This document shows, piece after piece, positions 47,073-55,897 of a stretch of DNA of 64,000 nucleotides. The position numbers and the translations under genes were made by a program. A model generated the notes under the pieces. That model worked only from the letters and a program-made list of their open reading frames with translations. It was not told the origin of the DNA and searched no databases. Where the stretch lies: contig CAKOXK010000005.1 in NCBI GenBank assembly GCA_934130085.1, positions 1-64,000 of the forward strand. The letters run 5' to 3'. Source of the stretch: an uncultured Clostridia bacterium. Lineage in GTDB: Bacteria; Bacillota; Clostridia; TANB77; CAG-508. Within the stretch, counting starts at the first letter, position 1, and every line of letters starts with the position of its first letter.

Positions 47073-47257
47073 TTTAAATTTAGCCAGTTTTTTTGTTTCT
47101 GTATTTCATTGTTAGCTTTTTAACGTGATATTATATTTTTTTATTGCTTTTCAACAACTTTTCAGCATTGCCTAAATCCTATTTTTCTGGCTTCTCCCTT
47201 CTTTTTATTTATTTCCTTAGTTTAATAATTTCAAACCTTCACTATGTTCGGTATTTC

Positions 47258-47701
47258 TTAATTAATGACATTCCCTATAAGATCCCAAATTATTTTTATA
47301 ATCGTTCGCATTGAAAATAATATTATTAGTCCTAATGTTACGGCAATTAGCTGTTCTTTTAGTTTAGCTTTTGCTTCTGGTGCTGCTATCATAAATCTGA
47401 CACCCGTAATAAGTATTACGACGATTGCAACTGCATATAGAGCATACGCTACATAGGTAACAATAGTGTTTCCTATTTCCTTTATATCAGAATCCGATTT
47501 ATAGATTAAGCTTTTATCATTACCCTCTAATTTCATATCACCTTCATCAGCTAATTTTATAGGTGATGAAAGTTGAAACTCTTGTTTTCCAGTTTCTCCA
47601 TCATTTACAGCATTAGCTTTAACTGTGTTTGTACCAAGCAGAAAGAATGTAATAGTTATTATACTAATAATTGCTAGTTTTTTTATTGAATTTCTTTTCA
47701 T
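47258..47701 (-). CDS. VirB2/TrbC-like pilin or channel protein 2
   Basis: 147 aa: signal peptide (cleavage near VKANA), about 60-residue polar part, two helices with loop GVRFMIAAPEAKAKLKEQL. Paralogue of its neighbours. Confidence 0.72.
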   Translation of the reverse strand: MKRNSIKKLAIISIITITFFLLGTNTVKANAVNDGETGKQEFQLSSPIKLADEGDMKLEGNDKSLIYKSDSDIKEIGNTIVTYVAYALYAVAIVVILITGVRFMIAAPEAKAKLKEQLIAVTLGLIILFSMRTIIKIIWDLIGNVIN

Positions 47702-47789
47702 TATTTTTCCTCTTTAAATAACTTATTTTTATAGTTTACATCTATTTTATTATACTATTAAAGTTCTAAAACTTTCAATACTTTTGGGC

Positions 47790-47825
47790 AAAAAAATTGA
47801 GATAGTAAAAATCTATTACTATCTC
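47790..47825 (-). terminator. intraoperon terminator after the first pilin gene
   Basis: Minus-strand stem GAGATAGTA / TACTATCTC with 9-nt loop, then AATTTTTTT, 26 bases past the first VirB2-like gene. Partial termination would give more pilin than downstream parts. Confidence 0.75.
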
Positions 47826-47850
47826 TTTCATTTTCTAGCGTTCTTTGCTC

Positions 47851-48222
47851 TTAACTTTCTTTAACTATCTTTGGAGCTAAATCTTTGATCATTCTTATTA
47901 CTATTCCGGCTGCAAATACAAGTACCGCACCAATTACATATATTATAGCTGATTTCTTAATTTCAGCTTTTCCTTCTGGAGATGCAGTTATATACTTAAC
48001 GCCTAGGTATAAAAGCATTACTACTGCTGCCGCATAACATACGTATGTAACAACACCAAGTATATTATTTACAGTTTTTCCAAATCCTCCAAACTCTACA
48101 CTAGCTTGTTCTGGAACATCAATATTTACAGATGCAGATGCAAATACCATATTGCATGCTAAGGCAACTGTTGCAATCATTACTAATGCTGTTATTATTT
48201 TTGTTACTTTACTAAATTTCAT
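47851..48222 (-). CDS. VirB2/TrbC-like pilin or channel protein 3
   Basis: 123 aa, first gene of the operon, with AAGGAGG. Signal peptide (cleavage near VFASA), then two helices with loop GVKYITASPEGKAEIKKSA. Its position before a terminator fits the most abundant subunit. Confidence 0.75.
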   Translation of the reverse strand: MKFSKVTKIITALVMIATVALACNMVFASASVNIDVPEQASVEFGGFGKTVNNILGVVTYVCYAAAVVMLLYLGVKYITASPEGKAEIKKSAIIYVIGAVLVFAAGIVIRMIKDLAPKIVKES

Positions 48223-48300
48223 AGCTTATCCTCCTTAACTATATAAGCTCATTATAAGTTATTCGTTTTTGGTTGTCAATTAGTTTGAGTCAAATTTTAA

Positions 48301-48339
48301 TCAAAAGATGCCTTTTTTTACAAAATTGACATCTTTTGA
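48301..48339 (-). terminator. terminator of the Spo0E-like gene
   Basis: Stem TCAAAAGATG / CATCTTTTGA, 19-nt loop, then TTAAAATTT on the minus strand. Confidence 0.6.
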
Positions 48340-48347
48340 CTTAATTT

Positions 48348-48506
48348 TTAACTATTTTTTTCTGTTTTAAGGTTTTCTGCATAATATCTTGCTATTAATT
48401 TATCAAGATCTGTGCTTAATTTGTAGATTACTTCGTAATCATCTCCTCTAGCAATGCTTGCATTAAGCTTGTCTCTAAGTTTATTAATTTGATTTTTCTT
48501 TAACAT
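48348..48506 (-). CDS. Spo0E-like aspartyl-phosphate phosphatase
   Basis: A 52-aa helical-hairpin peptide with GGAGGG before the ATG. The second helix has LSTDLDKLIARYY, matching the SxxLDxLIxxY core of Spo0E-family proteins that dephosphorylate Spo0A~P and delay sporulation. Stand-alone gene between the T4SS-like operon and yfmH. Confidence 0.75.
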   Translation of the reverse strand: MLKKNQINKLRDKLNASIARGDDYEVIYKLSTDLDKLIARYYAENLKTEKNS

Positions 48507-48768
48507 ATTACCAACCCTCCTTCACACTTTGGGCATCTTATATTTATAAAATACCATTTTTTTACATAATTGTCAAGTGTTTTTAGAAAGTTTTTTACAA
48601 TTTTTGCTATTTTGTTATATTTTATATTTTTATTGTTTCATTTTTTCTTTTTAAATGTCTTAATATGTTTTATTTTTTCTTTTTACCAGTTTTATTTTTT
48701 ACCTTTTTTACTTATAGCATTCTTTTTTATTTGTTTCATTCTTAGTAATTTAAAAAATTTTTTTACTA

Positions 48769-50031
48769 TTATTTTACTATTGATAATACAGCCTTTTCTT
48801 TTTTGAATATTTGTTTTTGTATCTTTTTGCATTCTTCTAGTGTAATATTGTTTATTTCATTGATATAGTCAAAGCTGTTGATTCCCTTCATTGAATCAGC
48901 CAATACCATTCTTCCAACATCTTCTACATCTTCAAAGCTTCCAACATACTCTCCATATAATCTCTTTTTGCTTCTTTCAAAGTCTTCCTTTGAGATTTCG
49001 ATATTTTCTAAGGCGTTTGTTATTATCTCATATACTTCATCAATATTTTTAGTTTCACCTGATAGCATTGTGTGTGCGTATTCATCTGAAAATTCATAGT
49101 CAAAGTCTATCTCATGGAATAATAGTCCTCTTTCATACATTTCATTATATATTTTTGAACATTTGCCTAATATTGAATTGTAAATTATTTTTTGAGCAAC
49201 GTCTTTTTTTATTTTATCTTCGTCTTTTGCAAAATCACGATAGCCAATCATAAACATCGGCATGTTTATTTTCATTGTTGCTTCTTTTCTTTTTTCGTTT
49301 ATATCGTTTTCATATTCAGGGTAAATTCTTATTATCTTTCCAACCTTTTCATGTGGTATTAACCTTTTTTTAACTTCTTCTATCAATTGATCTGGATTAA
49401 AGTTTCCTGAGATACACATTGTCATGTTTGATGGATGATAAAATGTAGTATAACAGTCATATAAAATCTCTTTTGTAATTTTACTGATTGACTCTACAGT
49501 TCCTGCAATGTCAAGTGTTATTGGATTGTTTTTGTATAAGCATTTCATTGTATTTAAATATAACTTCCAAAATGGATCATCATCATACATTCCTATTTCC
49601 TGACCAATTATGCCTCTTTCTTTTTCAACGTTTTGGTCTGTGAAATATGGATTTTGCACGTAATCCATTAGCTCATCTAGACCCTTATAAAAATTCTCAC
49701 ATCCTGAAAATAAATAAGCTGTATGGTCATTTGTTGTGTAAGCATTTGCATCTAATCCTAATGCCATTAGTGTGTATAAGCTATCAACTCCGCTTTTTTG
49801 TTCAAACATTTTGTGCTCTAGATAATGTGCAACACCATCTGGTACTTTAACTTCTCTCTTGTTAACTGGTTCTATAAAATGATTGTCAATTGAACCAAAT
49901 TTCGTACCCCATATCACATATTTTTTATTTGTATTTTCCTTTGGAATTATTAAGACTTTCATTCCATTGTCAAGAATATATTTGTACATTTTTTCATTAA
50001 TACTCTTGTTTTCAATAATCTCTTTTTGCAT
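48769..50031 (-). CDS. yfmH: M16 peptidase YfmH
   Basis: About 420 aa. The inverted zincin motif HYLEH is in VAHYLEHKMFE near residue 70, with the distal Glu in the following helix. The start is the ATG after AGGAGGAG (50031), not the longer frame. With yfmF it forms the pair reported to act in EF-P 5-aminopentanol modification in Bacillus. Confidence 0.88.
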   Translation of the reverse strand: MQKEIIENKSINEKMYKYILDNGMKVLIIPKENTNKKYVIWGTKFGSIDNHFIEPVNKREVKVPDGVAHYLEHKMFEQKSGVDSLYTLMALGLDANAYTTNDHTAYLFSGCENFYKGLDELMDYVQNPYFTDQNVEKERGIIGQEIGMYDDDPFWKLYLNTMKCLYKNNPITLDIAGTVESISKITKEILYDCYTTFYHPSNMTMCISGNFNPDQLIEEVKKRLIPHEKVGKIIRIYPEYENDINEKRKEATMKINMPMFMIGYRDFAKDEDKIKKDVAQKIIYNSILGKCSKIYNEMYERGLLFHEIDFDYEFSDEYAHTMLSGETKNIDEVYEIITNALENIEISKEDFERSKKRLYGEYVGSFEDVEDVGRMVLADSMKGINSFDYINEINNITLEECKKIQKQIFKKEKAVLSIVK

Positions 50032-50138
50032 TAACTCTCCTCCTATTGTGTTCTTATGTTTTGATTTGTAATTTTTAACTAGCAAATTGTTCTTTCTACA
50101 TTAGATTAATTATATTTTATGTTCTAATATTTTTAGCT

Positions 50139-51395
50139 TTATTTATTTTTTTCTTTATCTTTTAGATAGTAGATTGTGTTGATTTTTACTTTATTTGCTA
50201 CATCTATTATTTGTTCTTTTGTTACTGCTTCTACTTTTTTAATGTACTCTTCAACTGTTAAATTCTCTCCATACATATCTTGGTCAAGACTAAATGTTAT
50301 TGTTTCATCTTGAGATTCTGGTATCATTTTAAGTGATGATGTTGCTAGCTGTTTTGCTGATTTTACTTCATCATCTGTAATCTTGCCATCTTTCATATCT
50401 TGAAGCTGTGCTTTAATTATGCTTAATGTTTTTTCATAATTTTTTAGCTCTATACCTGTTTTTATTATGATAGCATTCTTTCTTCTGATATAGCTTGACG
50501 ATGCTGAATATGCTAAACTTGCCTTTTCACGTACATTTTGGAATAGTTTTGAATTTGCACTTCCTCCTAAGACTACATTGTACATACTTGTTGCAAATTT
50601 GTTGTCACTATCTACATCTAATCCAATCATAAGCTTTCCTTGAGTTACATCTAATTCTTCAGTCACAGCTTTTTCTTCGGATTGGTTGTGATTATTTTGT
50701 TCAATCTTCTTTTGGTTTTTGTTTTCTTTTTTTGATGTATCAACTATTGTTTTTAATTCTTCAATATCATAAGGGGTTTGAGGAATTGTTATATTTTCTG
50801 CCTCTTTGCCATTAATAATTACATACATTTTGCATTCTTTTAGCATTTTTAAATAATATTCATATAATGATCTTGCAGTTATATCTTTTAAATCTTCTGC
50901 ATACCCGTATTTATATAATCCATAAGGTTCACCTTTAAACATTTCTTCTATGCATCTATTTACAGCATATACTCTTTTATCATCTGACCTAGAATTTATA
51001 ATATCAGCCAAGTTCTTCTTTTCTTGAGATACATATTCTTCTGAAAATGAGTTGTTTTGCACATAAGGATTGAAAATTATATCAAATAATAATTTGATGC
51101 TTTCCTCTGCTAAATTTGCTTTTTCTTTTATATATTCATCACATAATGACTCTATATAGAACTTAAGAATTAAGCTTTCTCCTGTTTTTTCAACTCCTGC
51201 GTTAAAGCTTGCTCCATACATATTTTCAAGAACTTTTCCTATTTCAAGTTGACTTGTGTAATTTGCACTTCCCCTTTTAAGTACTGCTGGCAATATTGCA
51301 TTTTTAGTGATTGTTTCTCTCTTTAATGGAACTTCTAAAAATACAGCTATTTCGTTATTTTTAAATTTATTTGTAGTAAGTCTTGTTACTCTCAT
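50139..51395 (-). CDS. yfmF: M16 peptidase-like YfmF
   Basis: 418 aa, AAGGAGG start. M16 fold partner of YfmH; the HxxEH site is absent, as expected for the non-catalytic partner, while LGGSANSKLFQNVREKASLAYSA marks the M16 C-terminal domain. Confidence 0.85.
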   Translation of the reverse strand: MRVTRLTTNKFKNNEIAVFLEVPLKRETITKNAILPAVLKRGSANYTSQLEIGKVLENMYGASFNAGVEKTGESLILKFYIESLCDEYIKEKANLAEESIKLLFDIIFNPYVQNNSFSEEYVSQEKKNLADIINSRSDDKRVYAVNRCIEEMFKGEPYGLYKYGYAEDLKDITARSLYEYYLKMLKECKMYVIINGKEAENITIPQTPYDIEELKTIVDTSKKENKNQKKIEQNNHNQSEEKAVTEELDVTQGKLMIGLDVDSDNKFATSMYNVVLGGSANSKLFQNVREKASLAYSASSSYIRRKNAIIIKTGIELKNYEKTLSIIKAQLQDMKDGKITDDEVKSAKQLATSSLKMIPESQDETITFSLDQDMYGENLTVEEYIKKVEAVTKEQIIDVANKVKINTIYYLKDKEKNK

Positions 51396-51419
51396 GAAAT
51401 TCCTCCTTATTTTAAAAAA

Positions 51420-53096
51420 CTAATTGCTTTTCAAGTATACATCAAAGTTTTCGATTTGTTCAATATATTTACAATTTTGTTTTACATATTCCTTTAATTC
51501 TTCTTGGAATTGATATATTGTGTATTTAGTTTCATCATTATCAATTAAAATGATAGTGTTATTGTCTAAGTTCTTTAGCTTTTCAAGCATTCCAGATGTT
51601 CCATCTTTTCCAAAATTTCCTCTAAGAGGCATATCAAAATAATAGTTATCTATATTCAGATCAAGTGTGTAAAACATTGCATAAATTGAAACTACTACTA
51701 TATTCTTTCCTTCTTTTTGTTTTTCTATTAAATAATTATCTACATTTTTAACGTTTTCTTTTAATTCATTTTCAAATATTGCGCCTTTAAAAATTCCGCT
51801 TCTTTCTCTTGCGTTTGCATATCTGATAATTTCTGATACATTGATTATCATTAAAACTGTTATTAATATAGTTGCTACCAGATTGATGATTTTTTGAATG
51901 TTATCACCATCAAACAAATCTTTTAAAATTTCATATAAAGCATACATTATTAGTAGTTCACTTGCAATTATTGCAAGTGATGCGTGGTATTGGTTAAATA
52001 TAGGGTAGACTAAAACTAGTGAGCCTGTTGCAAATGTAAGCATTATTTTTATGTTTAATTTTATTTTCTCATCTTTTATATTTTTAATTACAAGCACTGA
52101 AATTACTATTGTTATTATGAAGGTAATTAAGTATGTAATTGTAAGGTTTGATAGTGCTATATTTTGTTTGAAATCTTTTAACCCTAAAATGCATAAGCTA
52201 ATAAAATTTTCTAGGTTGTTACTTAATAATTCGTATAGTACAAATACTGAGCAAATAGAAATAGCAACAAGCGCAGACTTTAAAATTGATTTTATTGCTA
52301 CTTTTATTTTAATGCTGTTGTCTGTTTTGCTTTCCTTCTCTTCGTCTTTGTTTTTTTCTGTCACTAACTCTGTTTGATTAAATTCATTATTTTCTTGTTC
52401 ATGCTCTAATTCGAAATTTTTAATATTCTGTTTTTGCTCTAATTTGGAATTTTTAATATTCTGTTTTTGCGTTTTCTTCTTAGCCTTAATATTAATATTT
52501 TTTATAAGTTCATAAGCTATGTATGAAATTATATAACCTGCTGCCATTTTTTGATTAGTTAATATTATTAGCGCAATTATTATTCCCTGTTTAATAAAAC
52601 TCGTTTGTTTATCTCTGTCCTTTAGAGCTATTAATAAACCTACCAAAAATAATAATGTTGCTAATCCATTATAGCTAGCAGAAGCCCTTATAAAATCCTC
52701 TGTAATTACTACCATGCTGATTGTAAATAATGATGCTGCACCTTTTTTTATTTCTAACGTTCTTAAAATCTGATAAATTATTACATATAGAATTGTACAA
52801 ATTATTACATTATATATTTGTAAGCTTTGATAATTTTTTCCGAAAAAGTTAAACAAAACTTTTCCACTCTCGTAAAAAATTGGCGTTGTTATTATATTTA
52901 CATCTTTATATATTACTTTTCCTGTTGCTAGCTTATATATGTTGCCAAATACCCAGAGTGAATCATAAGGACTAAGTTTTACATACACTGTTTTGGCAAT
53001 TACTGTTGTAATGATTATTATAAGCATAAAAAGGAAATTATGTTTTGATATAAAAGATTGTACCTTTGAATATACCTTTTGAATTTTTTCTTTCAT
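51420..53096 (-). CDS. polytopic membrane protein, glycosyltransferase-like
   Basis: 558 aa with about ten or eleven membrane helices in two blocks split by a charged cytoplasmic linker (about 205-260) holding a short internal repeat (KQNIKN twice, 13 residues apart). The first loop YDSLWVFGNIYKLATGKVIYKD is in the place of the catalytic loop of lipid-linked sugar transferases. The family is not identified with certainty. No ribosome site is visible before the ATG. Confidence 0.6.
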   Translation of the reverse strand: MKEKIQKVYSKVQSFISKHNFLFMLIIIITTVIAKTVYVKLSPYDSLWVFGNIYKLATGKVIYKDVNIITTPIFYESGKVLFNFFGKNYQSLQIYNVIICTILYVIIYQILRTLEIKKGAASLFTISMVVITEDFIRASASYNGLATLLFLVGLLIALKDRDKQTSFIKQGIIIALIILTNQKMAAGYIISYIAYELIKNINIKAKKKTQKQNIKNSKLEQKQNIKNFELEHEQENNEFNQTELVTEKNKDEEKESKTDNSIKIKVAIKSILKSALVAISICSVFVLYELLSNNLENFISLCILGLKDFKQNIALSNLTITYLITFIITIVISVLVIKNIKDEKIKLNIKIMLTFATGSLVLVYPIFNQYHASLAIIASELLIMYALYEILKDLFDGDNIQKIINLVATILITVLMIINVSEIIRYANARERSGIFKGAIFENELKENVKNVDNYLIEKQKEGKNIVVVSIYAMFYTLDLNIDNYYFDMPLRGNFGKDGTSGMLEKLKNLDNNTIILIDNDETKYTIYQFQEELKEYVKQNCKYIEQIENFDVYLKSN

Positions 53097-53261
53097 GTTC
53101 TATTCGTATGCTATATTAAAACTTAAATAAGCATGCGTACCTTTCTCAATTTATTATTTATTTTTTCAAAATATATTTTACTAATTTATTTTGTTGAAAT
53201 TGTTGTTTCAATAAGAATTGTTTGATTATTTTATAAGTTCTATAATATTGAAAAAAATTTC

Positions 53262-53290
53262 AAAAAAAGTTGGAGAATAACCCCAACTTC
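53262..53290 (-). terminator. rpsU terminator
   Basis: Minus-strand stem AAGTTGGGG / CTCCAACTT (G-T pair included) with five-base loop and T-run. Confidence 0.85.
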
Positions 53291-53297
53291 TTAAATT

Positions 53298-53468
53298 TTA
53301 ATATTTTCTTTTTCTTGCAGCCTCTGACTTCTTTTTTCTTTTAACGCTAGGCTTTTCGTAGCATTCTCTTTTGCGAAGTTCTTGTAATAGACCGTTTCTT
53401 GCATTTTGTCTTTTAAGTTTTTTTATTGCATCTTCTATATTTCCATCTTTAACTTTTATTTCTGGCAT
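53298..53468 (-). CDS. rpsU: 30S ribosomal protein bS21
   Basis: 56 aa, MPEIKVKDGNIEDAIKKLKR through KRKKKSEAARKRKY, the whole bS21 family. The ATG at 53468 follows GGAGGGG; an upstream in-frame extension is not part of the protein. Confidence 0.96.
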   Translation of the reverse strand: MPEIKVKDGNIEDAIKKLKRQNARNGLLQELRKRECYEKPSVKRKKKSEAARKRKY

Positions 53469-53689
53469 CTTATATCCCCTCCTTCCAAAGCTTTCAACTA
53501 TTGTATGGGATTTTAGAGCTAATTGCTCAAATCTTTTTAATACTCGTTTATTATACATTATCAGGCTTGCAGTTGTCAATACCTGTTTTGATAAGTTTTA
53601 TTGTGGGGGCTATCATTTATTATAATTATTAAAAGCTGTATTTCCTACAGTTTATTTTCTATACTCAAAAATAAGATATTGTAATAGTA

Positions 53690-53718
53690 TTGACTTTTTT
53701 AATAAAAAAATGTATTAT
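53690..53718 (+). promoter_or_regulatory. toxIN promoter
   Basis: TTGACT, 17-bp spacer, TATTAT. Transcription would begin near 53726, just before the ToxI repeats. Confidence 0.8.
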
Positions 53719-53725
53719 GAATATA

Positions 53726-53897
53726 ATACTAGAGATACATTACAGTATCTTGTCCAAATCAAATGTTAGCCGCAACCCTATTTGCGGGGTACAAATGCAT
53801 AGGTGTGCAAATGTTACTCGCAACCCTACTTGCGACAAATAAATGCGTAGGTGGACAAATGTTAATAAAATTCTACCTCTTCGGAGGTAGTTTTTTT
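53726..53897 (+). ncRNA. type III antitoxin RNA ToxI (pseudoknot repeats)
   Basis: Two 48-bp units (53760-53807, 53808-53855) and a 9-bp start of a third. Each unit has a stem around CCCTAT or CCCTAC and a downstream partner for that loop. Unit 1 pairs CCGCAA/TTGCGG and CCTAT/ATAGG; unit 2 pairs TCGCAA/TTGCGA and CCTAC/GTAGG. Both stems therefore covary, showing an H-type pseudoknot as in known ToxI RNAs. The toxin is thought to cut the precursor into units that then inhibit it. Confidence 0.9.
53873..53897 (+). terminator. ToxI-toxN intergenic terminator
   Basis: Stem CTACCTC / GAGGTAG, TTCG-type tetraloop, seven T, placed between antitoxin RNA and toxin gene as is usual in type III systems to keep antitoxin in excess. 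Confidence 0.92.
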
Positions 53898-53911
53898 AGA
53901 AAGAGGTAATA

Positions 53912-54382
53912 ATGAAAGTAGAAAATGGAAAATTTTATTTTATAAATGATAAATACTTCGAATTGTTCAAAAATTATTCTTTAATGCAAAATAAAGAAAA
54001 TGGAAATAAAAGGCCTTGCTATTTTTGTTTTAATGATCCAGAAAATGAAGAAATAATATGGTTTGTACCAATATCAAGTAAAGTAGAGAAATATCAAGCT
54101 ATATATAAAAATAAAAAGAAAACTAAAAAGAAAGTTTATAACTTTGTTTTTGGTAAAGTTTTAGGAAAAGAAAAAACATTTTTAATACAAAATATTTTTC
54201 CAACAACAGAGGAATACATAGAAGCAAAGTATAGAAACAAAATGCAAGATGTTGAAATAGCAGAAAATCTAAAGCAAAAAGTTATAGAAACCTCAATGAA
54301 TGTTATAAAACTTGCTGAAAAAGGAATAAATATTCCATTTTATGATATAATTGAAATGAAAAAAATATTAATGGAAAAGTAG
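53912..54382 (+). CDS. toxN: type III toxin, ToxN/AbiQ-family endoribonuclease
   Basis: 156 aa. It opens with the family-like KFYFINDKYFELFKNYSLM, then RPCYFCFND and the characteristic WFVPISSKVEKYQAIYKNK, and a C-terminal helical part. ToxN enzymes cut mRNA and are held inactive by ToxI pseudoknots; many abort phage infection. Length fits the family. AAAGAGG precedes the ATG. The codon use is even more A-rich than its neighbours, in line with horizontal arrival. Confidence 0.9.
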   Translation: MKVENGKFYFINDKYFELFKNYSLMQNKENGNKRPCYFCFNDPENEEIIWFVPISSKVEKYQAIYKNKKKTKKKVYNFVFGKVLGKEKTFLIQNIFPTTEEYIEAKYRNKMQDVEIAENLKQKVIETSMNVIKLAEKGINIPFYDIIEMKKILMEK

Positions 54383-54654
54383 GTTTATTTGTTTAATCAG
54401 TAGTTGTGTTGCACTTAAAAGTTAAGATCGACTATATAATTTGTTATATGTCTTTTTCAGTTGCATTTTAGATTTCAAGATTTCTTATATTTGTATATTC
54501 ATATTTTTAAGTTTTTCTTCAATAATTTCTCTAGCATTTTTTTCTTGTCTAAATGTAATTTAAATTTCAAATTTATGTAATTTACAGTTTTGTGCAAAAT
54601 AAAAATATAAATAGATAATTGTTAATAAAAGTCCAACTCTTCCTATGTAATTTT

Positions 54655-55221
54655 TTATCTTATAATTTCTTTTCTTTTTTCTAGATAATACTTATAATTT
54701 TCTTCTGTAAGTATAATACTTCCTAGGTTTTTAGACATTATATTATTATATTCCTTGACAAAATTTCTTTTTATTGATCTCATAACACCGTTATGTGTTA
54801 CAATTAGGATTCTTTCATTATTTTTATATTTGCTAAACATTTCTTCAACAAAATTGCCAACTCTGTAGTCTACTTGTTTTGTAGTTTCTGCTCCTTTTGG
54901 GGTATATTGTCCCGCTCTGTATAGGGCAAGTAAAGTTTGATCTATAGTATTTTTCTTTTTTCCTTCCCATTCTCCTATGGAAATTTCAGTTATTTTTTCA
55001 TCTATAATTGGCTTAGAATTAGGTAAAATAGCCTCAAGTGTTTGCTTAGTTCTTTTTAGCGGTGAACAATAAATATAATCGAAATTTTTTTCTTCAGCTT
55101 TTAAAGCATTTTTTGCCTGTTCAAATCCTTCTCTTGTTATGTTGCAATCTATTCTTCCTGTAAAAATCCCCTCTTTATTCAATTCTGTTTCAGCATGTCT
55201 TATAAATATTAACTCTATCAT
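54655..55221 (-). CDS. histidine phosphatase family protein
   Basis: 188 aa. The RHAETELN catalytic motif is at residues 8-15 and the second histidine in VTHNGVMRSIKRNF near 140; EGIFTGRID and CSPLKRTKQT are typical of PhoE/GpmB/CobC-like phosphatases. Substrate unknown. The 272 bases between it and toxN are AT-rich; near 54625-54645 a stretch resembles the end of the ToxI region. Confidence 0.88.
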   Translation of the reverse strand: MIELIFIRHAETELNKEGIFTGRIDCNITREGFEQAKNALKAEEKNFDYIYCSPLKRTKQTLEAILPNSKPIIDEKITEISIGEWEGKKKNTIDQTLLALYRAGQYTPKGAETTKQVDYRVGNFVEEMFSKYKNNERILIVTHNGVMRSIKRNFVKEYNNIMSKNLGSIILTEENYKYYLEKRKEIIR

Positions 55222-55330
55222 GTGATATTTACTCCCTTATAATAACTATTTTCTTTAAATTCTTTCTGCACTTATTATTTTCAGCTTTTTAAGTATAGAT
55301 TTTCCTTCAATATCTTTCATTTAATAAATC

Positions 55331-55376
55331 ACAAGTAAGAATTTCAATTCCTTAGTAATATTGAAATTCTTACTTG
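55331..55376. terminator. long inverted repeat downstream of nrdG
   Basis: Perfect 18-bp arms ACAAGTAAGAATTTCAAT and complement, 10-base loop, with no strong T-run on either strand. Probable transcript end of nrdD-nrdG. Confidence 0.6.
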
Positions 55377-55382
55377 TATCTT

Positions 55383-55895
55383 TTAATTTTTCTCGTAGTA
55401 TTTTGTATATAGTACTGGCTTGTTTTCTTTTAGTGATTCTTTTACGTTTATTATTCTTTGGTTTGATGATCCTCTCCAGTTTAGTTTTGGATTATGTAGT
55501 TCATCTACATATTGTCCATCAATTAGTACATCTATGTCTTTTAAATCTGCTTTGTTTGGAATGTTTTCAAATTTATATCCACTCCATACCCATATATCTT
55601 TTTCATTATTTTTAAATTCTGCTTTAAATTCTTTTGCTAGCATTTTTGTTGCTTCTATATTCTTTGGGTGTAGTGGCTCTCCTCCTAGTATTGATAATCC
55701 TTTGACATTTTCATTTTCGCAGAGTTTTATTACTTCTTTTGCAACATTCTCATCAAATATTTTGCCTCCATTAAAGTCATGGGTTTCTGGGTTAAAGCAG
55801 TTTTTACAGTTGAATGCACATCCTTGTAAAAATATTGATACTCTAACTCCTGGACCATTTGCTATATCCATTTTTCTAATTTTGTTATATCTCAT
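55383..55895 (-). CDS. nrdG: anaerobic ribonucleotide reductase activase NrdG
   Basis: 170-aa radical-SAM enzyme. The CxxxCxxC-type cluster motif is in GCAFNCKNCFNPETHDF near residue 30 and the SAM-binding SILGGEPL near 70. It makes the glycyl radical on NrdD. Two bases after nrdD. Confidence 0.95.
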   Translation of the reverse strand: MRYNKIRKMDIANGPGVRVSIFLQGCAFNCKNCFNPETHDFNGGKIFDENVAKEVIKLCENENVKGLSILGGEPLHPKNIEATKMLAKEFKAEFKNNEKDIWVWSGYKFENIPNKADLKDIDVLIDGQYVDELHNPKLNWRGSSNQRIINVKESLKENKPVLYTKYYEKN

Positions 55896-55897
55896 TT

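Noticed and set aside
26353..48222. Integrative conjugative element inserted at the tRNA genes
   Set aside because: No integrase, relaxase, coupling protein or direct repeat of a tRNA 3' end was seen between the tRNAs and the end of the T4SS-like operon.
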